From assembly GCA_038254545.1 (NCBI GenBank), contig JBBSGB010000006.1, positions 1-64,000 of the forward strand: 64,000 nucleotides of DNA, read 5' to 3'. Positions 9,923 to 17,975 of this stretch are shown piece by piece. The stretch's first letter is position 1, and each line of letters starts with the position of its first letter. The translations under genes were made by a program, and so were the position numbers. The notes below the pieces were generated by a model. It saw nothing but the letters and a program-made list of their open reading frames with translations. It did no database searches and was not told the origin of the DNA. The DNA comes from CAHJXF01 sp038254545. Its GTDB lineage: Bacteria; Pseudomonadota; Gammaproteobacteria; Burkholderiales; Burkholderiaceae_D.

Positions 9923-10891
9923 ATGTTCGCCATCCCGGCATTTGCACGTCCGTCCGCGCCCGCGCCCGGACGAACCGATGCGACGATGTGGGACGGCTCG
10001 CGCAGCCGTCGCATCGTCGTGCGAGGCAATGGCTTCACGGTGCTCGAATGCACGCGACGGCAGGAGGCGGGACCGCCGTGCCCGTGTTCCGGCCAAGGTA
10101 TCGCGGCGCGCGTCCTGATCGTGACGTCCGGCCTATTCCGGCATGGCGCCAGTCCACCACGAGCATTGCTGACGCCGGGCGCAATGCTGTTCGGTGAGAC
10201 CCTGTGCGAGTGCGATCTCGAACCGATCGATGGCGATATCGGGACGCTGCTCGCATTCGAGTATTCGGATTCGTACCTTGAAGCAGTGCGCGATTCGATG
10301 CGCTCAATATGCCCGCCGCTACTCTCGTCACGGCATCGCCTCGATCGTCTCGACGCAGGTCCGGCCATCGCGTACCTGCCCGCCTCGAAGCATTCGGTGA
10401 GCGTCTATGCCCGCGCCGCGCGCATGGCTCGCGATGCACGCGTTATCGATGCGGACAACGACGCCAACGCACGCGATACGGCGCTCGCCGTCTTCGATAC
10501 CGCATCGAGGACAGCCGCGACTACGCGCGTCCAGGAGCGCATCGCGCCCGACCTCGAAGCAAGGATCGCGGGCGCGTTGCGCCATGTCGAACGACATCAC
10601 TCGGACGATTGTTCGCTCGATGCGCTCGCCGCGGAAGCGCGACTGGGCGTGTTTCATTTCCTGCGTTCCTTCAAGCGATGCGTCGGCCAGACGCCCTGTC
10701 AATACGTGATGGCCGTCCGCCTGCGCGAAGCGGCCGACCTTCTGGCGTCGTCGGACGCGCGTGTCCTCGACATCGCCATTCAATCGGGCTTCGGCGACCT
10801 CTCTCACTTCAACGCGAGTTTCCGCGAAGCCTTCGGCGTCCAGCCGAGCGCGTATCGAAAGACGTATCGATCCGAACGCATCGCCGCGTGA
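9923..10891 (+). CDS. AraC-family transcriptional regulator with Cys-rich N-terminus
   Basis: A 322-residue regulator. The C-terminal 110 residues form an AraC double helix-turn-helix: first helix pair in CSLDALAAEARLGVFHFLRSF, second in VLDIAIQSGFGDLSHFNASF, with the family's terminal GVQPSAYRK. The N-terminal domain is rich in cysteine (CTRRQEAGPPCPCSG, then ETLCECD) and contains LLTPGAMLFGE, which resembles the cupin-like sensor part of AraC proteins that may hold a metal or sense redox state. I chose the ATG at 9923, just after the receptor stop codon; an in-frame upstream start at 9818 would lie inside the receptor gene. Its position suggests control of the TonB-dependent receptor. Confidence 0.85.
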   Translation: MFAIPAFARPSAPAPGRTDATMWDGSRSRRIVVRGNGFTVLECTRRQEAGPPCPCSGQGIAARVLIVTSGLFRHGASPPRALLTPGAMLFGETLCECDLEPIDGDIGTLLAFEYSDSYLEAVRDSMRSICPPLLSSRHRLDRLDAGPAIAYLPASKHSVSVYARAARMARDARVIDADNDANARDTALAVFDTASRTAATTRVQERIAPDLEARIAGALRHVERHHSDDCSLDALAAEARLGVFHFLRSFKRCVGQTPCQYVMAVRLREAADLLASSDARVLDIAIQSGFGDLSHFNASFREAFGVQPSAYRKTYRSERIAA

Positions 10892-10897
10892 TGCTCT

Positions 10898-12319
10898 TCA
10901 GGCGGGCTGCCCGGGTCGCGATCCGATGCGTGACTCGATGAGTTGCGCCAGTTTCCGCACGCCCTCCCTGATCACCGACTCGGACACGCATCCGTAACCC
11001 AGGATGATGGCCGGCAGGTCTTCGCGCGGACGAACTCGATACGCGGACGCGCCGAAGACGTGGATCGACTTCTCGAGCGCCGCGCGAACCAACGCCTTCT
11101 CATCGATACCTGGCGGCAGGTTCACCATCAGATGCAATCCTGCCGCCACCCCGCCGACGGGCAGGTGCGGCAGATACTCGGTGAGTGCCGCGGCCAGGAG
11201 ATCGCGACGGGTTCGATAGACCAGGCGCATCTTGCGCAGATGCCGGTCCATTTCTCCCGAGGTGAGGAATTCTGCGAGCGCGAGCTGATCGATGGTCGAC
11301 GAGCCGCCGTCGGCCGATTGCTTGAGCATGGCGAGATCGGCAACCAGGGACTGCGGCGCCAGCAGCCAGCCCAACCTTAAACCCGGCGACAGCGTCTTGC
11401 TGCCGGTACCGATATAGATCACGCGGTCGGGCGCCAGCCCCTGCAGTGCCCCGAGAGGCTCGCGGTCGTAGCGATACTCCGCGTCGTAGTCGTCCTCGAT
11501 GATCAACGCGTCTCGTTGTTCGGCCCAGGCCAGCAGCGCGGTGCGACGGTCCGCAGTCATTCCGGCCCCCGTTGGAAACTGGTGGGCCGGTGTCACCACC
11601 ACGGCCGTCGCCGTGGTCCTCTTGAGTCGATCGACCTCCAGGCCGCGGTCATCGATCGTCACGCCGCGGGTCGCGATGCCCGATCGAGCGAACAGCCGGG
11701 CGAGGCCGCCGTAGCCGGGATCCTCGATTGCGACACTGGTGACGCCGCGCAGCTGGAGCAGGCGCGCGACCAGATCGATGCCCTGCGCGAAGCCGTTGCA
11801 TATCACCACACGATCGGCCTGCCCGACCGTCGCCCTCGATCGAGCGAGATACGCCGCCAAGGCCGCTCTCGTGACGAACTGGCCTCGCGGATCGGGATAG
11901 CGAAACGCATCGCTGCCTGCGGCATTGATCGCTCGCCGCAGGCACGCAAACCATGCGCGCTGCGGAAAGGCAGCGACATCCGGCGTGCCAGGCTGGAAGT
12001 CGTAGCGCGCCACCGTTCGAGTCCACTCCTGAATCGCGGGGCGCAGGACTTCCGCGCGGATCGCCGCGACTCTTGTCCCGGAGCCGCCCGTCGACGTGAA
12101 GTAGCCCTCCGCGGCCAACTGTTCATACGCTTCGACGACGACGCCGCGCGACACCTCCAGGTCGGCGGCCAGCGAGCGCGTCGACGGGAGCGGTGAATCG
12201 GCAGGCATGCGACCCGTCTGGACTGCGTTTCGCAATTGGCGCTCCAGTTGAACGTGCAGCGGCACATCGCTGTGGCGGTCGATCGGGAGAAGAATCTGCG
12301 CTTCCGAAGTGGTCTTCAT
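10898..12319 (-). CDS. MocR/PdxR-family regulator (GntR helix-turn-helix plus aminotransferase-like domain)
   Basis: A 473-residue MocR protein: an N-terminal GntR winged helix (about residues 10-80, LPSTRSLAADLEVSRGVVVEAYEQL) joined to a fold-type I aminotransferase-like domain with the PLP pocket. Visible pocket parts are EDDYDAEYRYD and YIGTGSKTLSPGLRLGW, whose Lys should form the internal aldimine. Such proteins sense PLP or amino-compound ligands and usually control divergent metabolic or transport genes. The ATG at 12319 is used; a TTG 12 bases upstream is in frame but lies inside the operator repeat. The gene converges with the AraC gene six bases away and is divergent from a pair of small membrane-protein genes. 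Confidence 0.9.
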   Translation of the reverse strand: MKTTSEAQILLPIDRHSDVPLHVQLERQLRNAVQTGRMPADSPLPSTRSLAADLEVSRGVVVEAYEQLAAEGYFTSTGGSGTRVAAIRAEVLRPAIQEWTRTVARYDFQPGTPDVAAFPQRAWFACLRRAINAAGSDAFRYPDPRGQFVTRAALAAYLARSRATVGQADRVVICNGFAQGIDLVARLLQLRGVTSVAIEDPGYGGLARLFARSGIATRGVTIDDRGLEVDRLKRTTATAVVVTPAHQFPTGAGMTADRRTALLAWAEQRDALIIEDDYDAEYRYDREPLGALQGLAPDRVIYIGTGSKTLSPGLRLGWLLAPQSLVADLAMLKQSADGGSSTIDQLALAEFLTSGEMDRHLRKMRLVYRTRRDLLAAALTEYLPHLPVGGVAAGLHLMVNLPPGIDEKALVRAALEKSIHVFGASAYRVRPREDLPAIILGYGCVSESVIREGVRKLAQLIESRIGSRPGQPA

Positions 12320-12329
12320 GAAAACACTC

Positions 12330-12357
12330 AAAGTGGTTCTGGCGGCCAGACCACTTT
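12330..12357. promoter_or_regulatory. Inverted-repeat operator, probably for the MocR regulator
   Basis: A 28-base imperfect palindrome with arms AAAGTGGT and ACCACTTT, inner CTGG/CCAG and centre CGG. A third AAGTGGTC copy lies at 12307-12314, inside the beginning of the regulator gene, giving a direct repeat as well. MocR proteins commonly bind such AGTGGT-like repeats. The site sits 11 bases before the regulator ATG and about 75 bases before the divergent membrane-protein gene, so it could control both. Confidence 0.65.
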
Positions 12358-12430
12358 AACTCCATCCTCACATCCGTTGATTGATCGGCGCTCGAAGGCT
12401 CGTTCACATCGTTCCGTGTCCTCCACTTTC

Positions 12431-12877
12431 ATGATGACCCACCGCGCACTCCCTCTCCTGGCTGTGATCACCGGAGGATTGATCGCGGGCGCGTTCGACA
12501 CGCTCCACGCGTGCATCGCGTACGGCCTTTGCGATGTCACGCCGTTTCGCCATCTGCAGGCGATCGCAAGCGGAGTCATGGGCGTGGCCGCATATCGCGG
12601 AGGCTTCGGGCCCGCGGGCGTCGGACTGTTGCTTTATTCTTTCGTCCTGGGCGCGGCCGCGGCCCTGTTTCATGCCACGAGCCGCAAACAGGGCTGGCTC
12701 TTCAAGCACGCCCTTGGCGTGGGACTGCTTTGTGGCGCCTGCGTCTTTTCGCTCATCAACGTCATCGTGGTTCCGCTGGCCGCGGTCGCAGACCGAGCCG
12801 ACTCCGGGACTGTCGGTCGCTGCGTCGAATTCGACGGCCCCCACGGCATTCGCTGGTCGCCCATTCGCCTTGCCTGA
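12431..12877 (+). CDS. Small four-helix membrane protein, function unknown
   Basis: A 148-residue (or 147, from the ATG at 12434) hydrophobic protein with about four membrane segments: LLAVITGGLIAGAFDTL, the stretch around YRGGFGPAGVGLLLYSFVLG, LGVGLLCGACVFSLINVIVV and a weak C-terminal one. It shares a clear pattern with the next gene (GGxxAGxxDxxxAxxxYGLxxVTPxRxLQxIASG), so the two are tandem paralogues. I recognise the pattern from uncharacterised proteobacterial membrane proteins and cannot assign a function. The location opposite the MocR gene and its operator suggests regulation by that protein. The C-terminus (PHGIRWSPIRLA) is poorer in hydrophobic residues than in the paralogue. Confidence 0.7.
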   Translation: MMTHRALPLLAVITGGLIAGAFDTLHACIAYGLCDVTPFRHLQAIASGVMGVAAYRGGFGPAGVGLLLYSFVLGAAAALFHATSRKQGWLFKHALGVGLLCGACVFSLINVIVVPLAAVADRADSGTVGRCVEFDGPHGIRWSPIRLA

Positions 12878-12888
12878 CGGACCGTCGC

Positions 12889-13364
12889 ATGCCTCCCGTC
12901 CAAGCCATCCTCATCGGAGGAGTCGTCGCTGGAACTCTCGACCTGACCTATGCCTTCGTCGTATACGGGCTTCGCGGCGTCACTCCGCTTCGCAACCTCC
13001 AGTCGATCGCAAGCGGGATATTGGTAGAGATGCCTATCGAAGGGGCATCGAAGCTGCGGTGCTCGGGCTGTTGCTGCACCTCATCCTGATCGTGGCCGCC
13101 GCCCTGTTCTATGCCGCACGCCGCAGGCTCCCATGGGCCGGGCGGCACGCCGTTTCCTCGGGATTGCTCTATGGCGTATGCATCTATGCGTTCATGACCC
13201 TGGTCGTCGTTCCGCTATCGGCTTTCCCTTACAAGACGACTTTCGATCCACCCCTCGTCGCATTGAACCTGGTGGCTCACATGGTTCTGGTGGGTCTTGT
13301 CATCAGCTTGTTCGCGCACGCGAGTACGCAGCATGAACGCGACGGAGTGACTCTTGCGACCTAG
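12889..13364 (+). pseudogene. Paralogous small membrane protein, broken by a one-base deletion
   Basis: The second copy of the membrane-protein family starts with ATG 12889, 11 bases after its neighbour. The frame reads IGGVVAGTLDLTYAFVVYGL and RNLQSIASGIL, then becomes nonsense and stops at 13089. The sequence continues in another frame with GRDAYRRGIEAAVLGLLLHL and further membrane helices to 13364. Adding one G near 13023-13024 (TTGG to TTGGG) restores a continuous 158-residue protein that aligns with the upstream paralogue (SGVMGVAAYRGGF against SGILGRDAYRRGI). The gene is therefore either freshly inactivated or carries a homopolymer sequencing error. Confidence 0.75.
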
Positions 13365-13384
13365 CATCGCATTCCGATGATGAA

Positions 13385-14581
13385 TCAACCCAGGCCGCGC
13401 GCAAGATCGTTCTGAAGGTCGCCGACGTTCTCGAGGCCTACGGCCACACGCACCAGCCCTTCGCCGATCCCGGCGGTGGCCCGCGCTTCGGATGAGATGC
13501 GTCCATGCGTGGTGCTCGCCGGATGCGTGATGGTGCTTCGCGTATCGCCAAGGTTGGCAGTGATCGAGATCAGGCGACACCCATCGACGACACGCCACGC
13601 GGCTTTCCGCAGGCTTTCGGGCGTCGAGTCCTTCTCGCTCTTCAATTCGAAGCTCACGACCGCACCGCCCGCGCTCTGCTGCTTTCGCACGAGCTCGGCT
13701 TGCCGATGGCTCGCGAGGCCGGGGTAATAGACGTGTCCGACATTCGGATGCGCTTCGAGCCACGTTGCAAGCGCAAGCGAATTGGCCGACTGCTTGTCCA
13801 TCCGAAGCGACAAGGTTTCGAGCCCCTTCAACAGCACCCATGCATTGAAAGGCGATAGCGAAGGTCCCGAGGTCCGCAACACAGGCGCGAGCTTGTCGGC
13901 GATCAGCTTCTCATCGCCGAGGATCGCGCCGCCCATCACGCGTCCCTGCCCATCGAGAAACTTGGTGGCCGAATGGATCACGATGTCGGCGCCGAGCTTG
14001 AACGGCTGTTGAAGCGCGGGCGTGCAGAAGCAGTTGTCAACCACCAGTAGCGCGCCGCGTGCGGATGCGACGGCCTTCAACGCGGCGATGTCGGCGATCT
14101 CGGCGGTCGGATTCGACGGCGTCTCGACGAAGACCAGCCGCGTGTTCTGGCGCATGGCGCGTGCACACGCCTCGGGGTCGGTGGCGTCGACATAGGTGGT
14201 CTCGACATCGAAGCGCGCAAGGATGGTGTTGAAGAGCTGCAGCGTCGCGCCGAAGATGCTTTGCGACGCGACGATGTGGTCGCCCGCGTTCACGAGGCCG
14301 AGACAGCACGTGAAGATCGCGCTCATTCCCGACGATGTGGCCAGACACGCCTCTGCGCCTTCGAGCGCCGCGAGCCGGTCCTGGAACATCGCAACGGTCG
14401 GATTCGAGAAGCGCGAATAGACGAAGTGCTGTCCGCTGTTGGCGAAGCGCTCGGCGGCTTGCGCGGCATTGTCGAACACGAAGCTCGACGTGAGAAACAG
14501 CGCCTCGGCGTGCTCCCCGAAGCTCGTGCGCCGCGTGCCCGCGCGAACCGCGCGCGTCTCGAAATCCCATTCTTCACTCAT
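13385..14581 (-). CDS. metZ: O-succinylhomoserine sulfhydrylase
   Basis: A 398-residue PLP enzyme of the Cys/Met metabolism family, predicted to make homocysteine directly from O-succinylhomoserine and sulfide. The PLP lysine lies in HSATKFLDGQG. Other marks are YSRFSNPTVAMFQDRL near the N-terminus, SSGMSAIFTC, and the C-terminal SLGD-like segment ITANLGDTRSTITHPASTTH. MetZ is favoured over MetB or MetC because of the HSATKFLDGQGRVMGG segment and the purF neighbourhood. The ATG at 14581 (MSEEWDFETRAVRAG) fits the family; an in-frame ATG at 14599 adds six residues. In many relatives metZ lies directly after purF on the same strand, but here a YihY-family gene on the other strand separates them. 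A terminator-like hairpin lies in the leader. Confidence 0.92.
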   Translation of the reverse strand: MSEEWDFETRAVRAGTRRTSFGEHAEALFLTSSFVFDNAAQAAERFANSGQHFVYSRFSNPTVAMFQDRLAALEGAEACLATSSGMSAIFTCCLGLVNAGDHIVASQSIFGATLQLFNTILARFDVETTYVDATDPEACARAMRQNTRLVFVETPSNPTAEIADIAALKAVASARGALLVVDNCFCTPALQQPFKLGADIVIHSATKFLDGQGRVMGGAILGDEKLIADKLAPVLRTSGPSLSPFNAWVLLKGLETLSLRMDKQSANSLALATWLEAHPNVGHVYYPGLASHRQAELVRKQQSAGGAVVSFELKSEKDSTPESLRKAAWRVVDGCRLISITANLGDTRSTITHPASTTHGRISSEARATAGIGEGLVRVAVGLENVGDLQNDLARGLG

Positions 14582-14611
14582 TGTCGTCACCGCCGTCATC
14601 GTCGTCGCCGG

Positions 14612-14649
14612 AAAAACAAAGCCCGCTTCCGAAAAATGCCGAAGCGGGC
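14612..14649 (-). terminator. Intrinsic terminator-like hairpin in the metZ leader
   Basis: Read on the minus strand, the stem GCCCGCTTC pairs with GAAGCGGGC around an 11-base loop and is followed by TTTGTTTTT. The hairpin ends only 31 bases before the metZ ATG and no same-strand gene ends near it, so it is more likely a leader attenuator than a normal gene end. No known riboswitch fold was recognised upstream of it. Confidence 0.6.
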
Positions 14650-14870
14650 GACGTCTGCGAGTCAAAGGGATCGCGACGAGAACTCACTTTAGCGGCATTT
14701 ATTCACGGCCGGCGAGATGCGATCGTGCGCGGTCTCTGGCATCGTGTGCGCCCGCAAGCGGTTCAACTCGGCGCTCGCAGATTCTCCCTTCGCGGTGCAC
14801 TACGCGTCAAGTTGAGCACTGCGAGTTCGTCCGATTGCAGACCCGCATCGATCGCGCTTATACAAAGCCG

Positions 14871-15848
14871 ATGAAAATACGGCTGATGAAATTCGAACAG
14901 CTCTGGCTGTTGATCAGGAAATCGGTGGTCTCGTGGGTCGACGACTATGCGTCGAGCATGGGCGCGGCGCTGGCCTATTACACGATGTTCTCGATCGCAC
15001 CGCTGCTCCTGATCGTGATATCGATCGCAGGCTTCTTCTACGGCGAGGACGCGGCGCGCGGTGCGATCTTCTCGGAACTGAGCGGACTGATCGGCAACGA
15101 CGGGGCTGCCGCCGTGCAGGGCCTGCTGAAGAGCGTCAACAAGCCCGCAGCCAGCGTGTTCGCCACCGTCATCGGACTCGTCACGCTGCTGATCGGCGCG
15201 ACCACCGTATTCGGCGAATTGCAGGATGCGCTCAACCGCATCTGGCGCGCGCCCGCGCTCGAGGACAAGGGAGGCTTGTGGAAGCTCTTGCGCCGACGCG
15301 TCCTGGCGTTCGGGATGATCCTCGGCATCGGCTTCCTGCTGATCGTGTCGCTGGTTCTCGGTGCGGTGCTTGCGGCGATCGGCAAGTGGATGGGTCCGGC
15401 TTTCGTCGGCTGGGAAGCGCTGCTTCAGGTCATCAACTTCGTGATCGGCTTCGTCACGATCACGGTGCTGTTCGCGATGATATACAAGATCATGCCGCGC
15501 GTGCACATCGCGTGGCGCGACGTGTGGCTCGGCGCGGTCGTCACGGCGCTGCTGTTCTCGATCGGCAAGCTTCTGATCGGCCTCTACATCGGCAAGACCA
15601 GCGTCGCGTCGGGTTTCGGCGCAGCGGGTTCATTGGTGGTGCTGCTGGTGTGGATCTACTACTCGACGCAGATCTTCCTGCTCGGCGCCGAATTCACCTG
15701 GGTGTACGCGAACCTGCATGGTTCGCGGCGTGGCAAGGACGATGTCAACGCTTCGCCGGTAGTTCCGGCACGCAGCGAGCCGGACGGCGATCACGGCGTT
15801 GACGGCAAGGACGCCGCATCGCAAGTCAATGCTCGGGCACCAGATTGA
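14871..15848 (+). CDS. YihY/BrkB-family inner-membrane protein
   Basis: A 325-residue polytopic membrane protein of the YihY/virulence factor BrkB family. Early it carries DYASSMGAALAYYTMFSIAPLLL, shortened here to the hallmark ALAYYTMFSIAPL, followed by about six membrane helices, ELQDALNRIW and GSLVVLLVWIYYSTQIFLLG. The charged C-terminal tail (about 35 residues) is variable in the family. The family's biochemical role is unsettled. ATG 14871 (or ATG 14886, five codons later) starts the protein just before the first conserved segment. Its last 23 bases overlap the 3' end of purF on the opposite strand, and it divides purF from metZ. Confidence 0.88.
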   Translation: MKIRLMKFEQLWLLIRKSVVSWVDDYASSMGAALAYYTMFSIAPLLLIVISIAGFFYGEDAARGAIFSELSGLIGNDGAAAVQGLLKSVNKPAASVFATVIGLVTLLIGATTVFGELQDALNRIWRAPALEDKGGLWKLLRRRVLAFGMILGIGFLLIVSLVLGAVLAAIGKWMGPAFVGWEALLQVINFVIGFVTITVLFAMIYKIMPRVHIAWRDVWLGAVVTALLFSIGKLLIGLYIGKTSVASGFGAAGSLVVLLVWIYYSTQIFLLGAEFTWVYANLHGSRRGKDDVNASPVVPARSEPDGDHGVDGKDAASQVNARAPD

Positions 15849-17346
15849 GATTCAGTTGCGAGCGCGATTCGGGGTCGGCCGGCGTTGCGGGAAACAGGCG
15901 CGCGTACTCGAGCCGGTCGAGATACTCGGGCGTCACATCCCCGGTGATGTAGTCGCCATCGAAGCACGAAGCCTCGAAGCGTTCGACGCTTGAGCCGGGC
16001 TCGTTGACCGCGCGCTTCATGTCGGCGATGTCCTGATACACCAGCACGTCGGCGCCGATCGCCGCGCGGATCTGTTCGTCGTCGCGGCCGTTCGCGATCA
16101 GCTCGCTGCGCGTGGGCATGTCGATGCCGTACACGTTCGGAAAGCGCACCGGCGGCGCGGCCGACGCGAAGATCACCTTGTTCGCGCCCGACTCGCGCGC
16201 CATCTCGACGATCTGGTTGCTGGTGGTTCCGCGCACGATAGAGTCGTCGACGATCAACACGTTCTTGCCCTTGAACTCGACGCCGATCGGGTTGAGCTTC
16301 TGGCGTACCGACTTCTGGCGCACGTGCTGGCCGGGCATCAGGAAAGTGCGACCGACATAACGGTTCTTGATGAAGCCTTCGCGATACTCGAGCCCGAGAC
16401 GCAGCGCCATCTGCATCGCGGCGGGTCGACTCGAATCGGGAATCGGCATCACGACGTCAATGTCGCCCAGGCGAATTTCGCGCCGTATCTTTTCCGCGAG
16501 CGTCTCGCCCATGCGCAGGCGGGCGGCATAGACCGAGAGGCCGTCCATCACCGAGTCCGGCCGCGCGAGATAGACGTATTCGAAGATGCAGGGGTTCAGC
16601 GTCGGATTCTCGGCGCATTGCTGCGCGTGCAGGCCTCCATCGATGTCGATGAAGATGGCTTCGCCGGGCGCCACGTCGCGCATCAGCCGATAGCCCATGC
16701 CTTCGAGCGCGACCGACTCGGACGCAACCAGGTATTCCTTGCCCGCGTCGGTCTCGCGTTCGCCAAGCGCCAGCGGTCGGATGCCGAACGGATCGCGAAA
16801 CGCGAGCACGCCGTGCCCTGCGATCTGCGACACCACCGCGTACGAGCCGCGCACGCGCTTGTGCAGCCCGCGCACGGCGGTGAAGACAGTCGACGGATCG
16901 AGCGAATAGCCGTCGGTGGCCATCTGCAGTTCGTGCGCGAGCACGTTCAACAGCACTTCGGAATCGGACTCGGTGTTGATGTGCCGCCGGTCGATGCGAA
17001 ACATCTCGTCCTTCAACTGCTCCCAGTTGGTGAGGTTGCCGTTGTGCGCGAGCGTGATGCCGAAGGGCGCATTGACGTAGAAGGGCTGCGCTTCCTGCGC
17101 GCTGACCGCCGAGCCCGCGGTGGGATATCGGACTTGCGCGATGCCCATGTTGCCCGGCAGGTCGCGCATGTTGCGCGTACGGAAGACGTCGCGCACCAGG
17201 CCCGAGCCCTTGTGCATCGCGAAGTTCTTGCCCAGGCCCGTGGCGATGCCGGCCGCATCCTGGCCGCGATGCTGAAGCAAGAGCAGCGAGTCGTAGAGCA
17301 GTTGATTGACCGGCTCGCGCGAAACGACGCCGACGATTCCACACAT
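15826..17346 (-). CDS. purF: Amidophosphoribosyltransferase
   Basis: A 506-residue enzyme for the first committed step of purine synthesis: PRPP plus glutamine gives phosphoribosylamine. The N-terminal class II glutaminase begins MCGIVGVVS, with Cys2 exposed as nucleophile after Met removal, followed by LLLLQHRGQDAAGI and the loop AHNGNLTN. The C-terminal phosphoribosyltransferase has the PRPP loop VLIVDDSIVRGTTS and IPDSSRPAAMQMA. It is the last gene of the folC-SPOR-cvpA-purF series, 86 bases after cvpA. The 3' end overlaps the YihY-family gene of the opposite strand by 23 bases, so transcripts from the two must be antisense at their ends. Confidence 0.97.
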   Translation of the reverse strand: MCGIVGVVSREPVNQLLYDSLLLLQHRGQDAAGIATGLGKNFAMHKGSGLVRDVFRTRNMRDLPGNMGIAQVRYPTAGSAVSAQEAQPFYVNAPFGITLAHNGNLTNWEQLKDEMFRIDRRHINTESDSEVLLNVLAHELQMATDGYSLDPSTVFTAVRGLHKRVRGSYAVVSQIAGHGVLAFRDPFGIRPLALGERETDAGKEYLVASESVALEGMGYRLMRDVAPGEAIFIDIDGGLHAQQCAENPTLNPCIFEYVYLARPDSVMDGLSVYAARLRMGETLAEKIRREIRLGDIDVVMPIPDSSRPAAMQMALRLGLEYREGFIKNRYVGRTFLMPGQHVRQKSVRQKLNPIGVEFKGKNVLIVDDSIVRGTTSNQIVEMARESGANKVIFASAAPPVRFPNVYGIDMPTRSELIANGRDDEQIRAAIGADVLVYQDIADMKRAVNEPGSSVERFEASCFDGDYITGDVTPEYLDRLEYARLFPATPADPESRSQLNLNLVPEH

Positions 17347-17432
17347 ATTCGAAGTCCTTTGTTTCGCGCCGCACGATGCGCGCCGCGATGCAATCGGTTC
17401 AGATTTTCAGAAGCGCATGCCAGTAGCGGATG

Positions 17433-17921
17433 TCAAAAGTGGATATGACTCGCCCACTCGTCGGGGAGCCAGGGCTTGACGGTACGCGCCGCACTTTCCG
17501 CCAGTGGCGACAGCAAGGCATTGCGCCACACCGGTTCGCGCGGCAGACCCGTCATGCCCGCGAGGATCACCAGCGTGACCACGATCAATGCCCCGCGTGC
17601 GAAACCGAACAGGCCGCCGAGGCCGCGATCGACGATCTTCATTCCCGAAGCTTCAATGATATGGGCGATCGCGCGATTCACCAGAGCCGCAATCAACAGG
17701 GTGCCGATGAAGAGGACGGCGAACCCCGCGACCAGCCGCACCGTGCCCGCCGGCACCGCATCGGGCAGCAGCGCCGCCATGTCCGCGCCGTAGCGATTGG
17801 CGACGACGAACGCGGCGATCCATGCGAAGAGCGACAGGACTTCGCGGACCAGACCACGAAACACGCTGACGATGATCGACGCGATCAGGATCGTCAGCGC
17901 CACGTAGTCGAATGCGGTCAT
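17433..17921 (-). CDS. cvpA: CvpA-family membrane protein
   Basis: A 162-residue inner-membrane protein of the colicin V production family. The first helix is FDYVALTILIASIIVSVFRG, followed by the conserved REVLSLFAWIAAFVVA, then helices at about 60-85 and 105-125 with the family motif DRGLGGLFGFARGALIV. Its place between the SPOR-domain protein and purF matches the conserved order in gamma- and betaproteobacteria. The family has been linked to colicin export and envelope stress, with the exact function unresolved. The ATG at 17921 gives the expected N-terminus. Confidence 0.93.
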   Translation of the reverse strand: MTAFDYVALTILIASIIVSVFRGLVREVLSLFAWIAAFVVANRYGADMAALLPDAVPAGTVRLVAGFAVLFIGTLLIAALVNRAIAHIIEASGMKIVDRGLGGLFGFARGALIVVTLVILAGMTGLPREPVWRNALLSPLAESAARTVKPWLPDEWASHIHF

Positions 17922-17975
17922 TAATGCCGTAGCCGTGCGCTGTCATCGACACTTTCAGTGGCGCCGCGAGTTCGA

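Noticed and set aside
12800..12877. Frameshift at the 3' end of the first small membrane-protein gene
   Set aside because: The end PHGIRWSPIRLA can be aligned with the paralogue's AHMVLVGLVISLFA without any shift, so no error is needed.
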